Origin: Paraburkholderia sabiae
GTDB lineage: Bacteria; Pseudomonadota; Gammaproteobacteria; Burkholderiales; Burkholderiaceae
Length of the DNA stretch: 64,000 nucleotides
Assembly (NCBI RefSeq): GCF_030412785.1
Contig: NZ_CP125295.1
Span: 3,906,001 to 3,970,000, forward strand
Reading direction: 5' to 3'
Both the position numbers and the translations under genes were made by a program. A model generated the notes under the pieces. The model saw only the letters and a program-made list of their open reading frames with translations, made no database searches and was not told the origin of the DNA. Below, one piece after another: positions 21,018-29,642 of the stretch (position 1 is the stretch's first letter; every line of letters begins with the position of its first letter).

Positions 21018-22328
21018 ATGACCACTTTCCCCACTCTCGACGCGTGGCTCACGCACCTGGAATCCGCTCATCCCGTCGGCATCGACATGGGCCTTGCGCG
21101 CATCAGCCAGGTGCGCGACGCGTTGCAACTGTCGTTTGCGTGCCCGGTGATCACGGTCGGCGGCACGAACGGCAAGGGTTCCACCTGCGCGATTCTCGAA
21201 TCGATCCTGCTGCGCGCCGGTTACAGCGTTGGCTGTCATACGTCGCCGCACCTGCTGTCGTTCAACGAGCGCGCGCGGATCAACGGCGAAATGGCGACGG
21301 ACGCGGCGCTGCTGCCGCATTTCGAAGCGGTCGAAAAGGCGCGTCGCTCGCTGCCTGAGCCCGTTTCGCTGACGTATTTCGAGTTCACGACGCTCGCGAT
21401 CATGCATCTGTTCGCAGAGCGCGGCCTCGACGCGGTGATTTTCGAAGTGGGACTGGGCGGGCGGCTGGACGCCGTGAACATCCTCGATACCGACTGCGCG
21501 ATTATCACCAGCATCGACATCGATCACACCGACTTCCTCGGCGATACGCGCGACAAAATCGCGTTCGAGAAAGCGGGTATCTTCCGCGCGGGCAAGCCGG
21601 CGATCTGCGCCGATCCCGTCCCGCCGCAAACACTGATCGATCACGCCGAGAAGATCGGCGCCGATTTGTGGCTTTTTGGACGCGATTTCCGCTACGAAGC
21701 GCAGCCAGGCAACGAGCGGCAGCAGTGGAGCTACATCGGCCCGTCGATGCGCCGCTCCGCGCTGGCTTACCCCGCGCTGCGCGGCGCGAATCAGCTGATC
21801 AATACGACGGCGGCGCTGGCCGGGCTCGAAGCCCTGCGCGACCGGCTTCCTGTGTCGGCGCAGGACATCCGTCTGGGGCTCGCGAATGTCGAATTGCCGG
21901 GACGCTTCCAGGTGCTGCCCGGCAAGCCGTCGATCGTGCTGGACGTCGGTCACAATCCGCACGCAGCCGCTGTGCTGGGACAAAATCTCGGCAATATGGG
22001 CTATTTTCCGTACACGTACGCAGTTTTTGGCTCGATGCGCGACAAGGACATCGCGGGCGTGCTGAGCCATCTGACGGGCGAAATCGATCATTGGAACGTG
22101 ACCGATCTGCCGACGCCGCGCGCGGCCAGCGCCGAAGAACTGGATGCCGCGTTGCGCGATGCGGGCGTCACGGATGGGCCGGACGGCGGCGTCAAGCGTT
22201 TTGCAACACCTGCAGAAGCTTTCCAGGATGCGCTAAAACGAGCCTCCGAAAATGATAGAATCGTGGTTTTCGGCAGTTTCTATACGGTTGCAGGCGTGAT
22301 GGCCTACCGTAAATCGCAGCAGCACTGA
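21018..22328 (+). CDS. folC: Bifunctional dihydrofolate/folylpolyglutamate synthase
   Basis: A 436-residue Mur-ligase-type enzyme adding glutamate to dihydropteroate and to folates. The P-loop is TVGGTNGKGSTCAILESIL. Other signatures are CHTSPHLLSFNERARING, FEVGLGGRLDAVNI, the DIDHTDFLGDT loop and the C-terminal DVGHNPHAAAVLGQNL and VFGSFYTVAGVM. It is followed after 27 bp by the SPOR gene. Confidence 0.96.
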   Translation: MTTFPTLDAWLTHLESAHPVGIDMGLARISQVRDALQLSFACPVITVGGTNGKGSTCAILESILLRAGYSVGCHTSPHLLSFNERARINGEMATDAALLPHFEAVEKARRSLPEPVSLTYFEFTTLAIMHLFAERGLDAVIFEVGLGGRLDAVNILDTDCAIITSIDIDHTDFLGDTRDKIAFEKAGIFRAGKPAICADPVPPQTLIDHAEKIGADLWLFGRDFRYEAQPGNERQQWSYIGPSMRRSALAYPALRGANQLINTTAALAGLEALRDRLPVSAQDIRLGLANVELPGRFQVLPGKPSIVLDVGHNPHAAAVLGQNLGNMGYFPYTYAVFGSMRDKDIAGVLSHLTGEIDHWNVTDLPTPRAASAEELDAALRDAGVTDGPDGGVKRFATPAEAFQDALKRASENDRIVVFGSFYTVAGVMAYRKSQQH

Positions 22329-22355
22329 ACGCGCGGGCCTCGAACCAAGCCATTC

Positions 22356-23294
22356 ATGGGTATTTTTTCGTTCGGCAAGAAAGACGACGCACCTACGCGG
22401 CGCGGCGCAAAATCCAGTTCCAGTCGCGGTAGTCGTGCCGAGCGCGCAGAACGCGCGGAGCGGGTCGAACGGCGCAGCCGTCGCACGGAGCGTTCCGGCG
22501 ACGCCGACGCGATGCTGCTCGACCCCACGCTTCCCGAAAAGCAGCGCGCACGTCGCCGCCTCGTCGGTGCAATCGCGCTGGTGATCGCAGCCGTCGTGAT
22601 TCTCCCGATGGTGCTGGATTCACATCCGAAGCCCGTCACCGACGACATTTCCATCGACATTCCGAACCGTCCCGCGCCGAAAGCGCGTGCGTCTGAAGAC
22701 GCCGACACGCAGGCGGGCGTCGCACCGGACAATCCGGCCGCACCGGAAGCGGCGCTGGCCGCTTCGGGTCTTGCACCCGCAGCATCGGGCGCGGCGGCGA
22801 CGGGCGCCGTTGCTTCCCAGCGCAGCGGCGACAGCAAGAACGCACCCATCGCAATGACCCCGGCGAAGCCGCAGGCACCCGCCGTCGTCGCGAATAACAC
22901 GCCGGCGCAGGCGGCGAAACCCGCCGCGAAGCCGCAACCGGAAACGAAGCCAGCGGCAAAACCGGAACAGAAACCCGCATCGACGCAAGCAACCCAGACG
23001 GCGCAAGCAGCTGCCTCCGGCACTGAAACGGGCACGCCCGCGGCGCCTCCCGGCAGCCGCTTTGCGGTGCAGTTGGGCGCGTTCCAGGACGACGCGAGCG
23101 CGCACACGTGGGCGAACAAGTTGAAAGCGGCGGGCGTGCCCGCATATACGGAGCGTCGCAAGCAGGCTGACGGCTCTACCCGCACCATGTTGCGCGCCGG
23201 TCCGTTCGCGGATCGTGCGGCGGCGTCGGCGGCCATCGCGAAGGTTCGCGAGGCTGGGCTGTCGTCGGGTGCGAACAACGGCACTGCGCAGTAA
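22356..23294 (+). CDS. SPOR-domain cell division protein (DedD-like)
   Basis: A 312-residue bitopic inner-membrane protein. A basic N-terminus rich in Arg and Ser (residues 1-65) is followed by one helix at about 70-87 (VGAIALVIAAVVILPMVL). A long Ala/Pro/Lys linker leads to a C-terminal SPOR domain (about 225-300, FAVQLGAFQDDASAHTWANK and MLRAGPFADRAAASAAIAKV), which binds denuded septal glycan. The folC-SPOR-cvpA-purF order equals folC-dedD-cvpA-purF of E. coli, so a DedD role at the septum is likely. Confidence 0.88.
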   Translation: MGIFSFGKKDDAPTRRGAKSSSSRGSRAERAERAERVERRSRRTERSGDADAMLLDPTLPEKQRARRRLVGAIALVIAAVVILPMVLDSHPKPVTDDISIDIPNRPAPKARASEDADTQAGVAPDNPAAPEAALAASGLAPAASGAAATGAVASQRSGDSKNAPIAMTPAKPQAPAVVANNTPAQAAKPAAKPQPETKPAAKPEQKPASTQATQTAQAAASGTETGTPAAPPGSRFAVQLGAFQDDASAHTWANKLKAAGVPAYTERRKQADGSTRTMLRAGPFADRAAASAAIAKVREAGLSSGANNGTAQ

Positions 23295-23301
23295 TCCGGC
23301 G

Positions 23302-23796
23302 ATGTTCACCGCGTTCGACTACGCTGTAATGGCGGTGATCGGGCTGTCGGCACTGCGCGGCGGCTGGCGCGGCTTTTTGTCCGAGGTGTTCGGACTGATC
23401 GGCTGGGTCGTCGCGTTTCTGGTAGCGGCGCGCTTCGTGGGGCTGCTGGTGCCCTTCGTGCCGTCTAACTGGCCGGGCGGCGCGCTGACGCAGTGGCTGA
23501 TCGCGTTTGCGGCCATCGTCATCGGTGTGATTCTGGTGGCGAGCGTGGCGAACGCGCTATTGAGCCGGCTGGTGCAGGTGTCCGGCCTGGGCGGAGTGGA
23601 CCGCTCGCTTGGACTGATGTTCGGCCTCGTACGCGGGGTCATACTGGTGCTGATTCTGGTCGCCCTCGCTGGCTTGACCGAACTGCCCAAACAGGAATTC
23701 TGGCGCAACGCGCTGCTACGGCCCTACGCCGAGCAGGGCGTGCGAGAGTTGAAGCCTCTGCTTCCCGAAACGCTCGCCGCCTACGTCCACGTGTAA
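23302..23796 (+). CDS. cvpA: CvpA family membrane protein
   Basis: A 164-residue inner-membrane protein with four predicted helices (about residues 3-20, 26-45, 64-85 and 103-124). The N-terminus (TAFDYAVMAVIGLSALRGGWRGFLSE) and GLVRGVILVLIL are typical of CvpA, linked in E. coli to colicin V production and envelope stress. I chose the ATG at 23302, 7 bp after the SPOR gene, because upstream codons overlap that gene and are unlike the family. Confidence 0.9.
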   Translation: MFTAFDYAVMAVIGLSALRGGWRGFLSEVFGLIGWVVAFLVAARFVGLLVPFVPSNWPGGALTQWLIAFAAIVIGVILVASVANALLSRLVQVSGLGGVDRSLGLMFGLVRGVILVLILVALAGLTELPKQEFWRNALLRPYAEQGVRELKPLLPETLAAYVHV

Positions 23797-23931
23797 CGAT
23801 CGCGTTGCACGCAAGGGGCGAAGGCGGATGACAAGGCGGGCCGATGGTGAAGCATGCAGGACCACGGCGCGCGCGGCTGTCTCCCAGGCAGGCCGCACTG
23901 TTCGAATTTCGTACCCTTTGAAGGACATGCC

Positions 23932-25482
23932 ATGTGCGGCATCGTAGGCGTAGTTTCCCAGTCTCCCGTCAACCAGTTGCTGTATGACAGCCTGCTGCTG
24001 CTGCAGCACCGCGGTCAGGACGCAGCCGGCATCGCCACGGCGAACGGCAGCACTTTCCACATGCACAAGGCGAACGGCATGGTGCGCGACGTGTTCCGCA
24101 CGCGCAACATGCGCAGCTTGCCCGGCACGAGCGGCATCGGCCAGGTGCGTTATCCGACGGCGGGTTCCGCGTCGAGCGAAGAAGAAGCCCAGCCGTTCTA
24201 CGTGAACGCGCCGTTCGGCATCATCCTCGCGCACAACGGCAACCTGACCAACTGGCAGCAGCTGAAAGACGAGATGTTCCGCGTCGATCGCCGCCACATC
24301 AATACGAATTCCGACACGGAAGTGATGCTCAACGTGCTCGCGCACGAAGTGCAGACGGCCAGCTCGGGCCTGCAACTCGATCCGGCGGCGATGTTCAAGG
24401 CCGTGTCGGGCGTGCACCGCCGCGTGCGCGGCTCGTACGCGATCGTGTCGCTGATCTCCGGCTACGGTCTGCTCGGCTTCCGCGACCCGTTCGGCATTCG
24501 TCCGCTGTGTATCGGCAAGCTGGAAACGGCGTCGGGCACCGAATGGATGCTCGCATCGGAATCGGTGGCGATCGAAGGCATCGGCTTCGAATTCGTGCGC
24601 GACGTGGCGCCGGGTGAAGCGATTTTCATCGACTTCGAAGGCAACTTCCACGCGCAGCAATGCGCGCCGAACGCGAGCCTGAACCCGTGCATTTTCGAAC
24701 TCGTGTATCTCGCGCGTCCGGATTCGGTGCTCGACGGCGTGCCCGTCTACAACGCGCGTCTGCGCATGGGCGACTATCTCGCCGAGAAGATCCTGCGCGA
24801 ACTGCCGAAGGACGTGAAGATCGACGTCGTGATGCCGATTCCCGATTCGTCGCGTCCTGCAGCGATGCAGGTTGCCGCGAAGCTCGGCGTCGAGTATCGC
24901 GAAGGCTTCTTCAAGAACCGTTATGTGGGCCGCACCTTCATCATGCCGGGCCAGGCGGTGCGCAAGAAGTCGGTGCGCCAGAAGCTGAACGCGATGGGCA
25001 TCGAGTTCAAGGGCAAGAACGTGCTGATCGTCGACGATTCGATCGTGCGCGGCACCACCTCGCATGAAATCGTGCAGATGGCGCGCGATGCGGGCGCGAG
25101 CAAGGTGATTTTCGCGTCGGCCGCGCCGCCCGTGAAGTTCCCCAACGTGTACGGCATCGACATGCCGACGCGCAGCGAACTCGTCGCGCATGACCGTTCG
25201 GACGAAGAAGTGGCGCGTCTGATCGGCGCCGACTTCCTCGTCTATCAGGACGTCGACGCGCTGAAGAACGCGGTGCGTGACATCAACCCGGCGCTGAAGG
25301 AGTTCGAGGCTTCGTGCTTCGACGGCAACTACATCACGGGCGATGTGACGTCGGAATATCTCGATCGCATCGAATCCGCGCGCCTCGCGCCGTCGGCGCA
25401 GTCGGACCGCGACGCGGCAAGCGAAGCGATCGACGGTGGCGCTGCGCGTTCGCAATTGCACCTGCAGTTGTCGGTCGAGTAA
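23932..25482 (+). CDS. purF: Amidophosphoribosyltransferase
   Basis: A 516-residue enzyme for the first committed step of purine synthesis (PRPP + glutamine to phosphoribosylamine). The N-terminus begins MCGIVGVVSQ, so Cys2 becomes the glutaminase nucleophile after Met removal, which fixes the start. LLQHRGQDAAGIA and LAHNGNLTN complete the amidotransferase site. The PRPP motif is VLIVDDSIVRGTTS (about residue 365). A strong terminator follows. Confidence 0.98.
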   Translation: MCGIVGVVSQSPVNQLLYDSLLLLQHRGQDAAGIATANGSTFHMHKANGMVRDVFRTRNMRSLPGTSGIGQVRYPTAGSASSEEEAQPFYVNAPFGIILAHNGNLTNWQQLKDEMFRVDRRHINTNSDTEVMLNVLAHEVQTASSGLQLDPAAMFKAVSGVHRRVRGSYAIVSLISGYGLLGFRDPFGIRPLCIGKLETASGTEWMLASESVAIEGIGFEFVRDVAPGEAIFIDFEGNFHAQQCAPNASLNPCIFELVYLARPDSVLDGVPVYNARLRMGDYLAEKILRELPKDVKIDVVMPIPDSSRPAAMQVAAKLGVEYREGFFKNRYVGRTFIMPGQAVRKKSVRQKLNAMGIEFKGKNVLIVDDSIVRGTTSHEIVQMARDAGASKVIFASAAPPVKFPNVYGIDMPTRSELVAHDRSDEEVARLIGADFLVYQDVDALKNAVRDINPALKEFEASCFDGNYITGDVTSEYLDRIESARLAPSAQSDRDAASEAIDGGAARSQLHLQLSVE

Positions 25483-25522
25483 CACGACGTCAGCGCGCGA
25501 GCATTGGCTCGCAGCCCACACG

Positions 25523-25557
25523 AAGCCCGCTTATGCTTATGCAAAGCGGGCTTTTTT
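25523..25557 (+). terminator. Rho-independent terminator after purF
   Basis: AAGCCCGCTT and AAGCGGGCTT form the stem, followed by TTTTTT. Confidence 0.93.
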
Positions 25558-25610
25558 GTTGCTCTCGCTGGTTGCTCTTGCGTGCGATCTGAAAACGGAA
25601 CGAAACGAAC

Positions 25611-26795
25611 ATGGACGATTCCCTGAACTTCGACACACTCGCAGTCCGCTCGGGCACGTTGCGCAGCGAATTCGGCGAACATTCCGAGGCGCTCTTTCTG
25701 ACGTCGAGCTTTGTCTTTGCGAGCGCCGCAGAAGCCGCCGAGCGCTTTAAGAATTCCGAAGACTATTACACCTACTCTCGCTTCTCGAATCCGACTGTGA
25801 CGATGTTCCAGGAACGTCTGGCGGCGCTCGAAGGCGGCGAGGCGTGCATGGCGACGGCGTCGGGGATGAGCGCGATCATGTCAGTGGTGATGTCGGCGTT
25901 GCAGGCAGGCGATCATCTTGTCAGCTCGCGGAGTCTGTTCGGTTCGACGCTCGGCATGTTCTCGCAGATTTTCAGCAAGTTCGGCATTACGACGACCTTC
26001 GTCGATCCGACCGATCTCGACGCATGGAAGAACGCGGTGCGTCCCGAGACGAAGATGTTCTTCCTCGAAACGCCGTCGAACCCGCTGACTGAGATCGCGG
26101 ATATCGAGGCGATCAGCAGGATCGCGAAGTCGGCGAATGCGCTGTTCGTTGTCGACAACTGTTTCTGCAGTCCGGCGCTGCAACAGCCGCTGAAACTCGG
26201 CGCGGACGTCGTGATGCATTCGGCGACCAAGTTCCTCGACGGGCAGGGACGTGTGCTTGGTGGCGCGTTGGTCGGCTCGAAGCAGTTCATCATGGAAAAG
26301 GTGTTTCCGTTCGTGCGCAGCGCGGGGCCGACGTTGTCTGCGTTCAATGCGTGGATTTTGCTGAAGGGCCTGGAGACGTTGTCGCTGCGCGTCGAGCGAC
26401 AGTCGGCGAATGCGCTGGAGATCGCGCGTTGGCTCGATCAGCATCCTTCTGTTGGGCGTGTGTTCTATCCCGGGCTGGAGTCGCATCCGCAGTATGAGAT
26501 CGCGAAGCGGCAGCAGAAGGCGGGTGGTGCGATTGTGTCGTTCGAACTCAAGGGCGACACGCCCGAGGAGATGCGCGCTAATGCCTGGCGGGTGATCGAT
26601 AGCACCAAGATCTGCTCGATCACCGGGAATCTTGGTGATACGCGGACGACCATTACGCATCCTGCTACGACGACGCATGGGCGTGTTTCTGCTGAAGCTC
26701 GCGCTTCGGCTGGTATTACTGAGGGTTTGGTTCGGCTGGCTGTTGGGCTTGAGAATGTAGATGATATTCGCGGGGATCTCGCCAGGGGTTTGTAG
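25611..26795 (+). CDS. metZ: O-succinylhomoserine sulfhydrylase
   Basis: A 394-residue PLP enzyme of the cystathionine gamma-synthase family that makes homocysteine from O-succinylhomoserine and sulfide. The PLP lysine is in VVMHSATKFLDGQGRVLGG, and the N-terminal TLAVRSGTLRSEFGEHSE matches MetZ. The purF-metZ neighbourhood is conserved. About the last 70 codons change character: I count 31 of 71 ending in T, against 12 of the first 72. The change coincides with proximity to the palindromic element downstream. Confidence 0.94.
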   Translation: MDDSLNFDTLAVRSGTLRSEFGEHSEALFLTSSFVFASAAEAAERFKNSEDYYTYSRFSNPTVTMFQERLAALEGGEACMATASGMSAIMSVVMSALQAGDHLVSSRSLFGSTLGMFSQIFSKFGITTTFVDPTDLDAWKNAVRPETKMFFLETPSNPLTEIADIEAISRIAKSANALFVVDNCFCSPALQQPLKLGADVVMHSATKFLDGQGRVLGGALVGSKQFIMEKVFPFVRSAGPTLSAFNAWILLKGLETLSLRVERQSANALEIARWLDQHPSVGRVFYPGLESHPQYEIAKRQQKAGGAIVSFELKGDTPEEMRANAWRVIDSTKICSITGNLGDTRTTITHPATTTHGRVSAEARASAGITEGLVRLAVGLENVDDIRGDLARGL

Positions 26796-26805
26796 TTTTT
26801 TGTCT

Positions 26806-26830
26806 GCGACGATAGTCGCTGTTTTTGTTT
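26806..26830 (+). terminator. Terminator after metZ (GCGAC/GTCGC module)
   Basis: GCGAC-GATA-GTCGC is followed by TGTTTTTGTTTTTG, 10 bp after the metZ stop codon. The same module recurs after the araC and glgB stop codons, each time bordering a long palindromic element. Confidence 0.75.
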
Positions 26831-26851
26831 TTGTTTTTGCTTTTTGTCTTT

Positions 26852-27379
26852 CGCTGGCATCCGCGATTTCGTATCGGTTTGCTAGCGTCGCCCCTGTGCG
26901 GGGCGGCACCTACTTTTCTTTGCAGCGGCAAAGAAAAGTAGGCAAAAGAAAGCCGCTTCAAACCTCCGGTGCCCGCCTGGATAACGCTACGGCATGCGTT
27001 CTTTGAGCTGTGGCGCAGCGACGTCGGCACTCCGTAGAAAGCCCGCAGTCAACCGCGCACGACGAAAAATCCACACACAGTCTGGAGCACAAACCGCCGC
27101 AATTGGACCGAAGGCAAACGGACAAAAGCAAGCCGACCGAATGTGCCCCAAGTGGATGTCAACTTTCGCGCCGCGCGCACCTCACTGCGGGCTTTCTACG
27201 GAGGTTCGCGTTGCTGCGCGACAGCTCAAAGAACGCATGCCGTAGCGTTATCCTGGCAGGCACCGGAGGTTCAAAAGCGGCTTTCTTTGGTTACTTTCTT
27301 TGCCGCGGCAAAGAAAGTAACTGCCGCCCCGCACAGGGGCAACGAGTGAAGCACGGATGCGAATTCGCGGACGCCAGCG
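26852..27379. repeat. Long palindromic repeat element, copy 1
   Basis: A noncoding element of 528 bp made of two inverted arms of about 230-240 bp around an asymmetric centre (about 27083-27140). It begins GCTGGCATCCGCG and ends with the complement CGCGGACGCCAGC. Each arm carries, from the outside in, GCCCCTGTGCGGGGC, a hairpin (left CCTACTTTTCTTTG/CAAAGAAAAGTAGG, right the GTTACTTTCTTTG type), an AAGCCGCTT block, CTCCGGTGCC, a variable block and AAAGCCCGCAGT. Both arms of this copy have the same variable block (CGGCATGCGTTCTTTGAGCT). The similarity extends outward to the GCGAC/GTCGC modules, about 26797-27445. It lies between convergent metZ and araC. Confidence 0.9.
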
Positions 27380-27404
27380 AAAGACAAAACGCAAAAACCA
27401 AAAA

Positions 27405-27436
27405 AGGCAAAAAGCCAGAACAGCGACTAGCGTCGC
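27405..27436 (-). terminator. Terminator after araC (GCGAC/GTCGC module)
   Basis: On the minus strand GCGAC-GCTA-GTCGC lies 26 bp after the stop codon and is followed, nine bases later, by a T-run. It mirrors the metZ module on the other side of the palindrome. Confidence 0.55.
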
Positions 27437-27461
27437 AGACAAAAGCAAAAACGATAAAACC

Positions 27462-28229
27462 TCAGTGCACTCCGCGCCACTGCCCCGGCGCAATCCCAAA
27501 CCGCCGGGTAAACGCATGCGTATAGGCGCTCTGATCGCCGAACCCAACCTCAAGCGCAACATCCGTCAACGACCGACGCGAATCCAAAAGCAACGTCAAC
27601 GACACATCAAGCCGAACCCGCTGCAAATACCGATGGGGTGTCTCACCAAACGCCTCGATAAACAGCTGATGAAACCGCCGCATCCCAAACCCGCAATGCG
27701 CGGCGAGATCGGCAATGCGTAAAGGCTCGGACAATCTCGCCCGCAACCACGCATCGATACGCGCAAAATCCAAACCGCCGCCCGGCACAGCATCCGACGT
27801 ACCCGAATCTTCGAGTATCGCCGCGCACAACCTCGCAGCCGCATCCCAATTGAACCGGCGCCACGCGGCATCGCCGTCGATATGCCCCGTCGCGCGACCC
27901 GCGATATGCGATACGAGTTGCGTAAGCGATCCATCGATCGACACCGCACGCGCCCGATCAAACAAACGCTGTGGCACCGCGACCGACAACGCCGGCAGAT
28001 CGAGCACAAGCTGCCGGTTCTCGCCGACACCCGCGTAGTCGTGCCGCGAACCCGCTGGAATGAGCCATGCAGCCGACCGGTCGATTTCATGCGCGACGCC
28101 ATCGACGGCCATCACCATCGAACCGTCGAGACCCAGCACGATCTGATGAAAGTCGTGAACGTCCGACGCTTCCACCGCGCCGTAACGGCGCAGGGAAACG
28201 CTGGGCGCGTCGACGACGACGTGGCTCAT
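27462..28229 (-). CDS. AraC-family transcriptional regulator
   Basis: A 255-residue regulator with an N-terminal cupin-like sensing domain (about residues 1-120, including HDFHQIVLGLDGSMVMAVDG and AWLIPAGSRHDYAG). A C-terminal double helix-turn-helix domain occupies about 155-250, with IADLAAHCGFGMRRFHQLF as the first HTH and TDVALEVGFGDQSAYTHAF as the second. The ATG at 28229 is used; an in-frame TTG lies three codons upstream. The target is unknown. The 3' part is rich in T-ending codons, like other gene ends beside the palindromic element. Confidence 0.88.
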   Translation of the reverse strand: MSHVVVDAPSVSLRRYGAVEASDVHDFHQIVLGLDGSMVMAVDGVAHEIDRSAAWLIPAGSRHDYAGVGENRQLVLDLPALSVAVPQRLFDRARAVSIDGSLTQLVSHIAGRATGHIDGDAAWRRFNWDAAARLCAAILEDSGTSDAVPGGGLDFARIDAWLRARLSEPLRIADLAAHCGFGMRRFHQLFIEAFGETPHRYLQRVRLDVSLTLLLDSRRSLTDVALEVGFGDQSAYTHAFTRRFGIAPGQWRGVH

Positions 28230-28260
28230 GTCACGCAACTTCGCTAAAACGCAGAAACGC

Positions 28261-28602
28261 TCAGACGTCGAGCAATTCGACTTCGAACACGAGCGTCGCG
28301 TTCGGCGGAATTACGCCGCCTGCGCCACGCACGCCGTAGCCGAGTTGCGGCGGAATGGTCAGCTTGCGTACGCCGCCGACCTTCATGCCCTGCACGCCTT
28401 CGTCCCAGCCCTTGATGACCATGCCGCCGCCCAGCACGAACGCAAACGGGTCGTTACGGTCCTTGCTCGAATCGAACTTCTGGCCGTCCGTCAGCCAGCC
28501 GGTGTAATGCACGCTGACGGTCTGGCCGGCCTTCGCTTCCGCGCCCGTGCCTTCCTTCAGGTCTTCGTACTTGAGGCCCGATTCAGTGGTGACAGTAGTC
28601 AT
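28261..28602 (-). CDS. FKBP-type peptidyl-prolyl isomerase
   Basis: A 113-residue single-domain FKBP that catalyses proline cis-trans isomerisation. It has [37 protein letters not shown], the [10 protein letters not shown] segment and the C-terminal [14 protein letters not shown]. There is no signal peptide, so it is cytoplasmic. AAGGAG at 7 bp fixes the ATG at 28602. It reads into araC, 31 bp away. Confidence 0.95.
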   Translation of the reverse strand: MTTVTTESGLKYEDLKEGTGAEAKAGQTVSVHYTGWLTDGQKFDSSKDRNDPFAFVLGGGMVIKGWDEGVQGMKVGGVRKLTIPPQLGYGVRGAGGVIPPNATLVFEVELLDV

Positions 28603-28735
28603 GCGATGCTCCTTGTAATCGTTCGAAACCACTATTGTAGGCGTGTTGTCATACCTTCGCGAAGATTGGCCGAACGGCCATGCCTATAATGTCCAGACCG
28701 CAACCAACGCTGAACCGTCAACAAGGATGTCGATC

Positions 28736-29527
28736 GTGAGCACATCTACCCCGTCTTCTTCCGGCCGCAGCGAGGAGATGCCTGCCATCACCGAGCGAAC
28801 CGCGCGGCGCAGCGCCGAAACGGCGCTCTTCATGCGCGATCATGTGCTGTCGCTGGTGTCGCACGACCTGCGCAGCCCGTTGAACGCGATTCATAGCTGG
28901 GCCTATGTGCTCGACCGCAAGATCGATGCAAACGACGCCACCGCGCAACGCGCGCTCGAAGGTATCCGGAATGGTGTCGACCAGCAGGTGAAGCTACTCG
29001 AATCGATCGTCGACACGACGCGCGCCGAAACCAAAGCGCTCGCGTTGAACCGCGCGCCGTTCGCGTTGCGTCCATTGCTCGACGAAACGCTCGGCGATGT
29101 GCGCGAAGGGCTCGCGGCGCGGCGCGGTGTCACGCTCGCGCTGAACACACCGCTCGCCGACCAGCAGATGGACGGCGACCGCGAGCGCCTCGCCGCCGCG
29201 CTGTGGCTGCTCGTCACGTTCGCAGTGGAAGCGAGCGCGAATGGCACGACCGTGACGCTCGACGCCGATATCGATGCCTCGAAGTTCTGCGCCACCGTTT
29301 CCTGGCAGGCGTCGCCCGCCGCACTGACCGACCCGTCGTTGCCTCACGTGCTCGAAAATTTCGCGCGTGCGCAAGCCACGCACCCGCGCGAAGCCAGCCG
29401 CATTTCATGGGTGCTGAGTCTCTGCAAGCGCGTGTCGGACGCACACGACGGCGCGTTCGAGCAGGGCGAATGGGCGGACGGCCAACCGACCACGCTCAAG
29501 CTGCGCGTGCCGCTCGCCGGCGCGTGA
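28736..29527 (+). CDS. Histidine kinase-like protein with degenerate ATPase domain
   Basis: A 263-residue soluble protein. The HisKA dimerisation helix with intact H-box (LSLVSHDLRSPLNAIHSW, His43) is clear. The region where HATPase_c should follow (about residues 140-263) lacks the N-box Asn (DRERLAAALWLLVTFAVEA in place of a NLxxNA pattern) and has no DxGxG box. It has no sensor domain, membrane helix or neighbouring response regulator. It may be a phosphotransfer or scaffold protein. The GTG at 28736 has AAGGA at 8 bp; an ATG three codons upstream overlaps that site and is the alternative. Confidence 0.8.
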   Translation: MSTSTPSSSGRSEEMPAITERTARRSAETALFMRDHVLSLVSHDLRSPLNAIHSWAYVLDRKIDANDATAQRALEGIRNGVDQQVKLLESIVDTTRAETKALALNRAPFALRPLLDETLGDVREGLAARRGVTLALNTPLADQQMDGDRERLAAALWLLVTFAVEASANGTTVTLDADIDASKFCATVSWQASPAALTDPSLPHVLENFARAQATHPREASRISWVLSLCKRVSDAHDGAFEQGEWADGQPTTLKLRVPLAGA

Positions 29528-29642
29528 GCGCACACGTCGAAACGCGCGTGACCTGGCCGGATGGCCAGTTCATGCGCGCTCATCTCTTTCGGGTGCCTTT
29601 CGCACTCTATACTGACGGCTTTTGTTGCCGGAGTCCTTCGCT

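Noticed and set aside
26994..27245. Open frames of about 83 codons inside the palindromic elements (also 40574-40825 and 55667-56038), with similar predicted peptides
   Set aside because: The arms are inverted copies, so related frames appear on both strands, and indels shift the frame between copies. Composition and the lack of ribosome-binding sites point to spurious frames.
26852..27379. Classification of the palindromes as insertion sequences or MITEs of a known transposon
   Set aside because: No transposase gene is present and no target-site duplication was apparent. Symmetry covers nearly the whole element and not just short termini.
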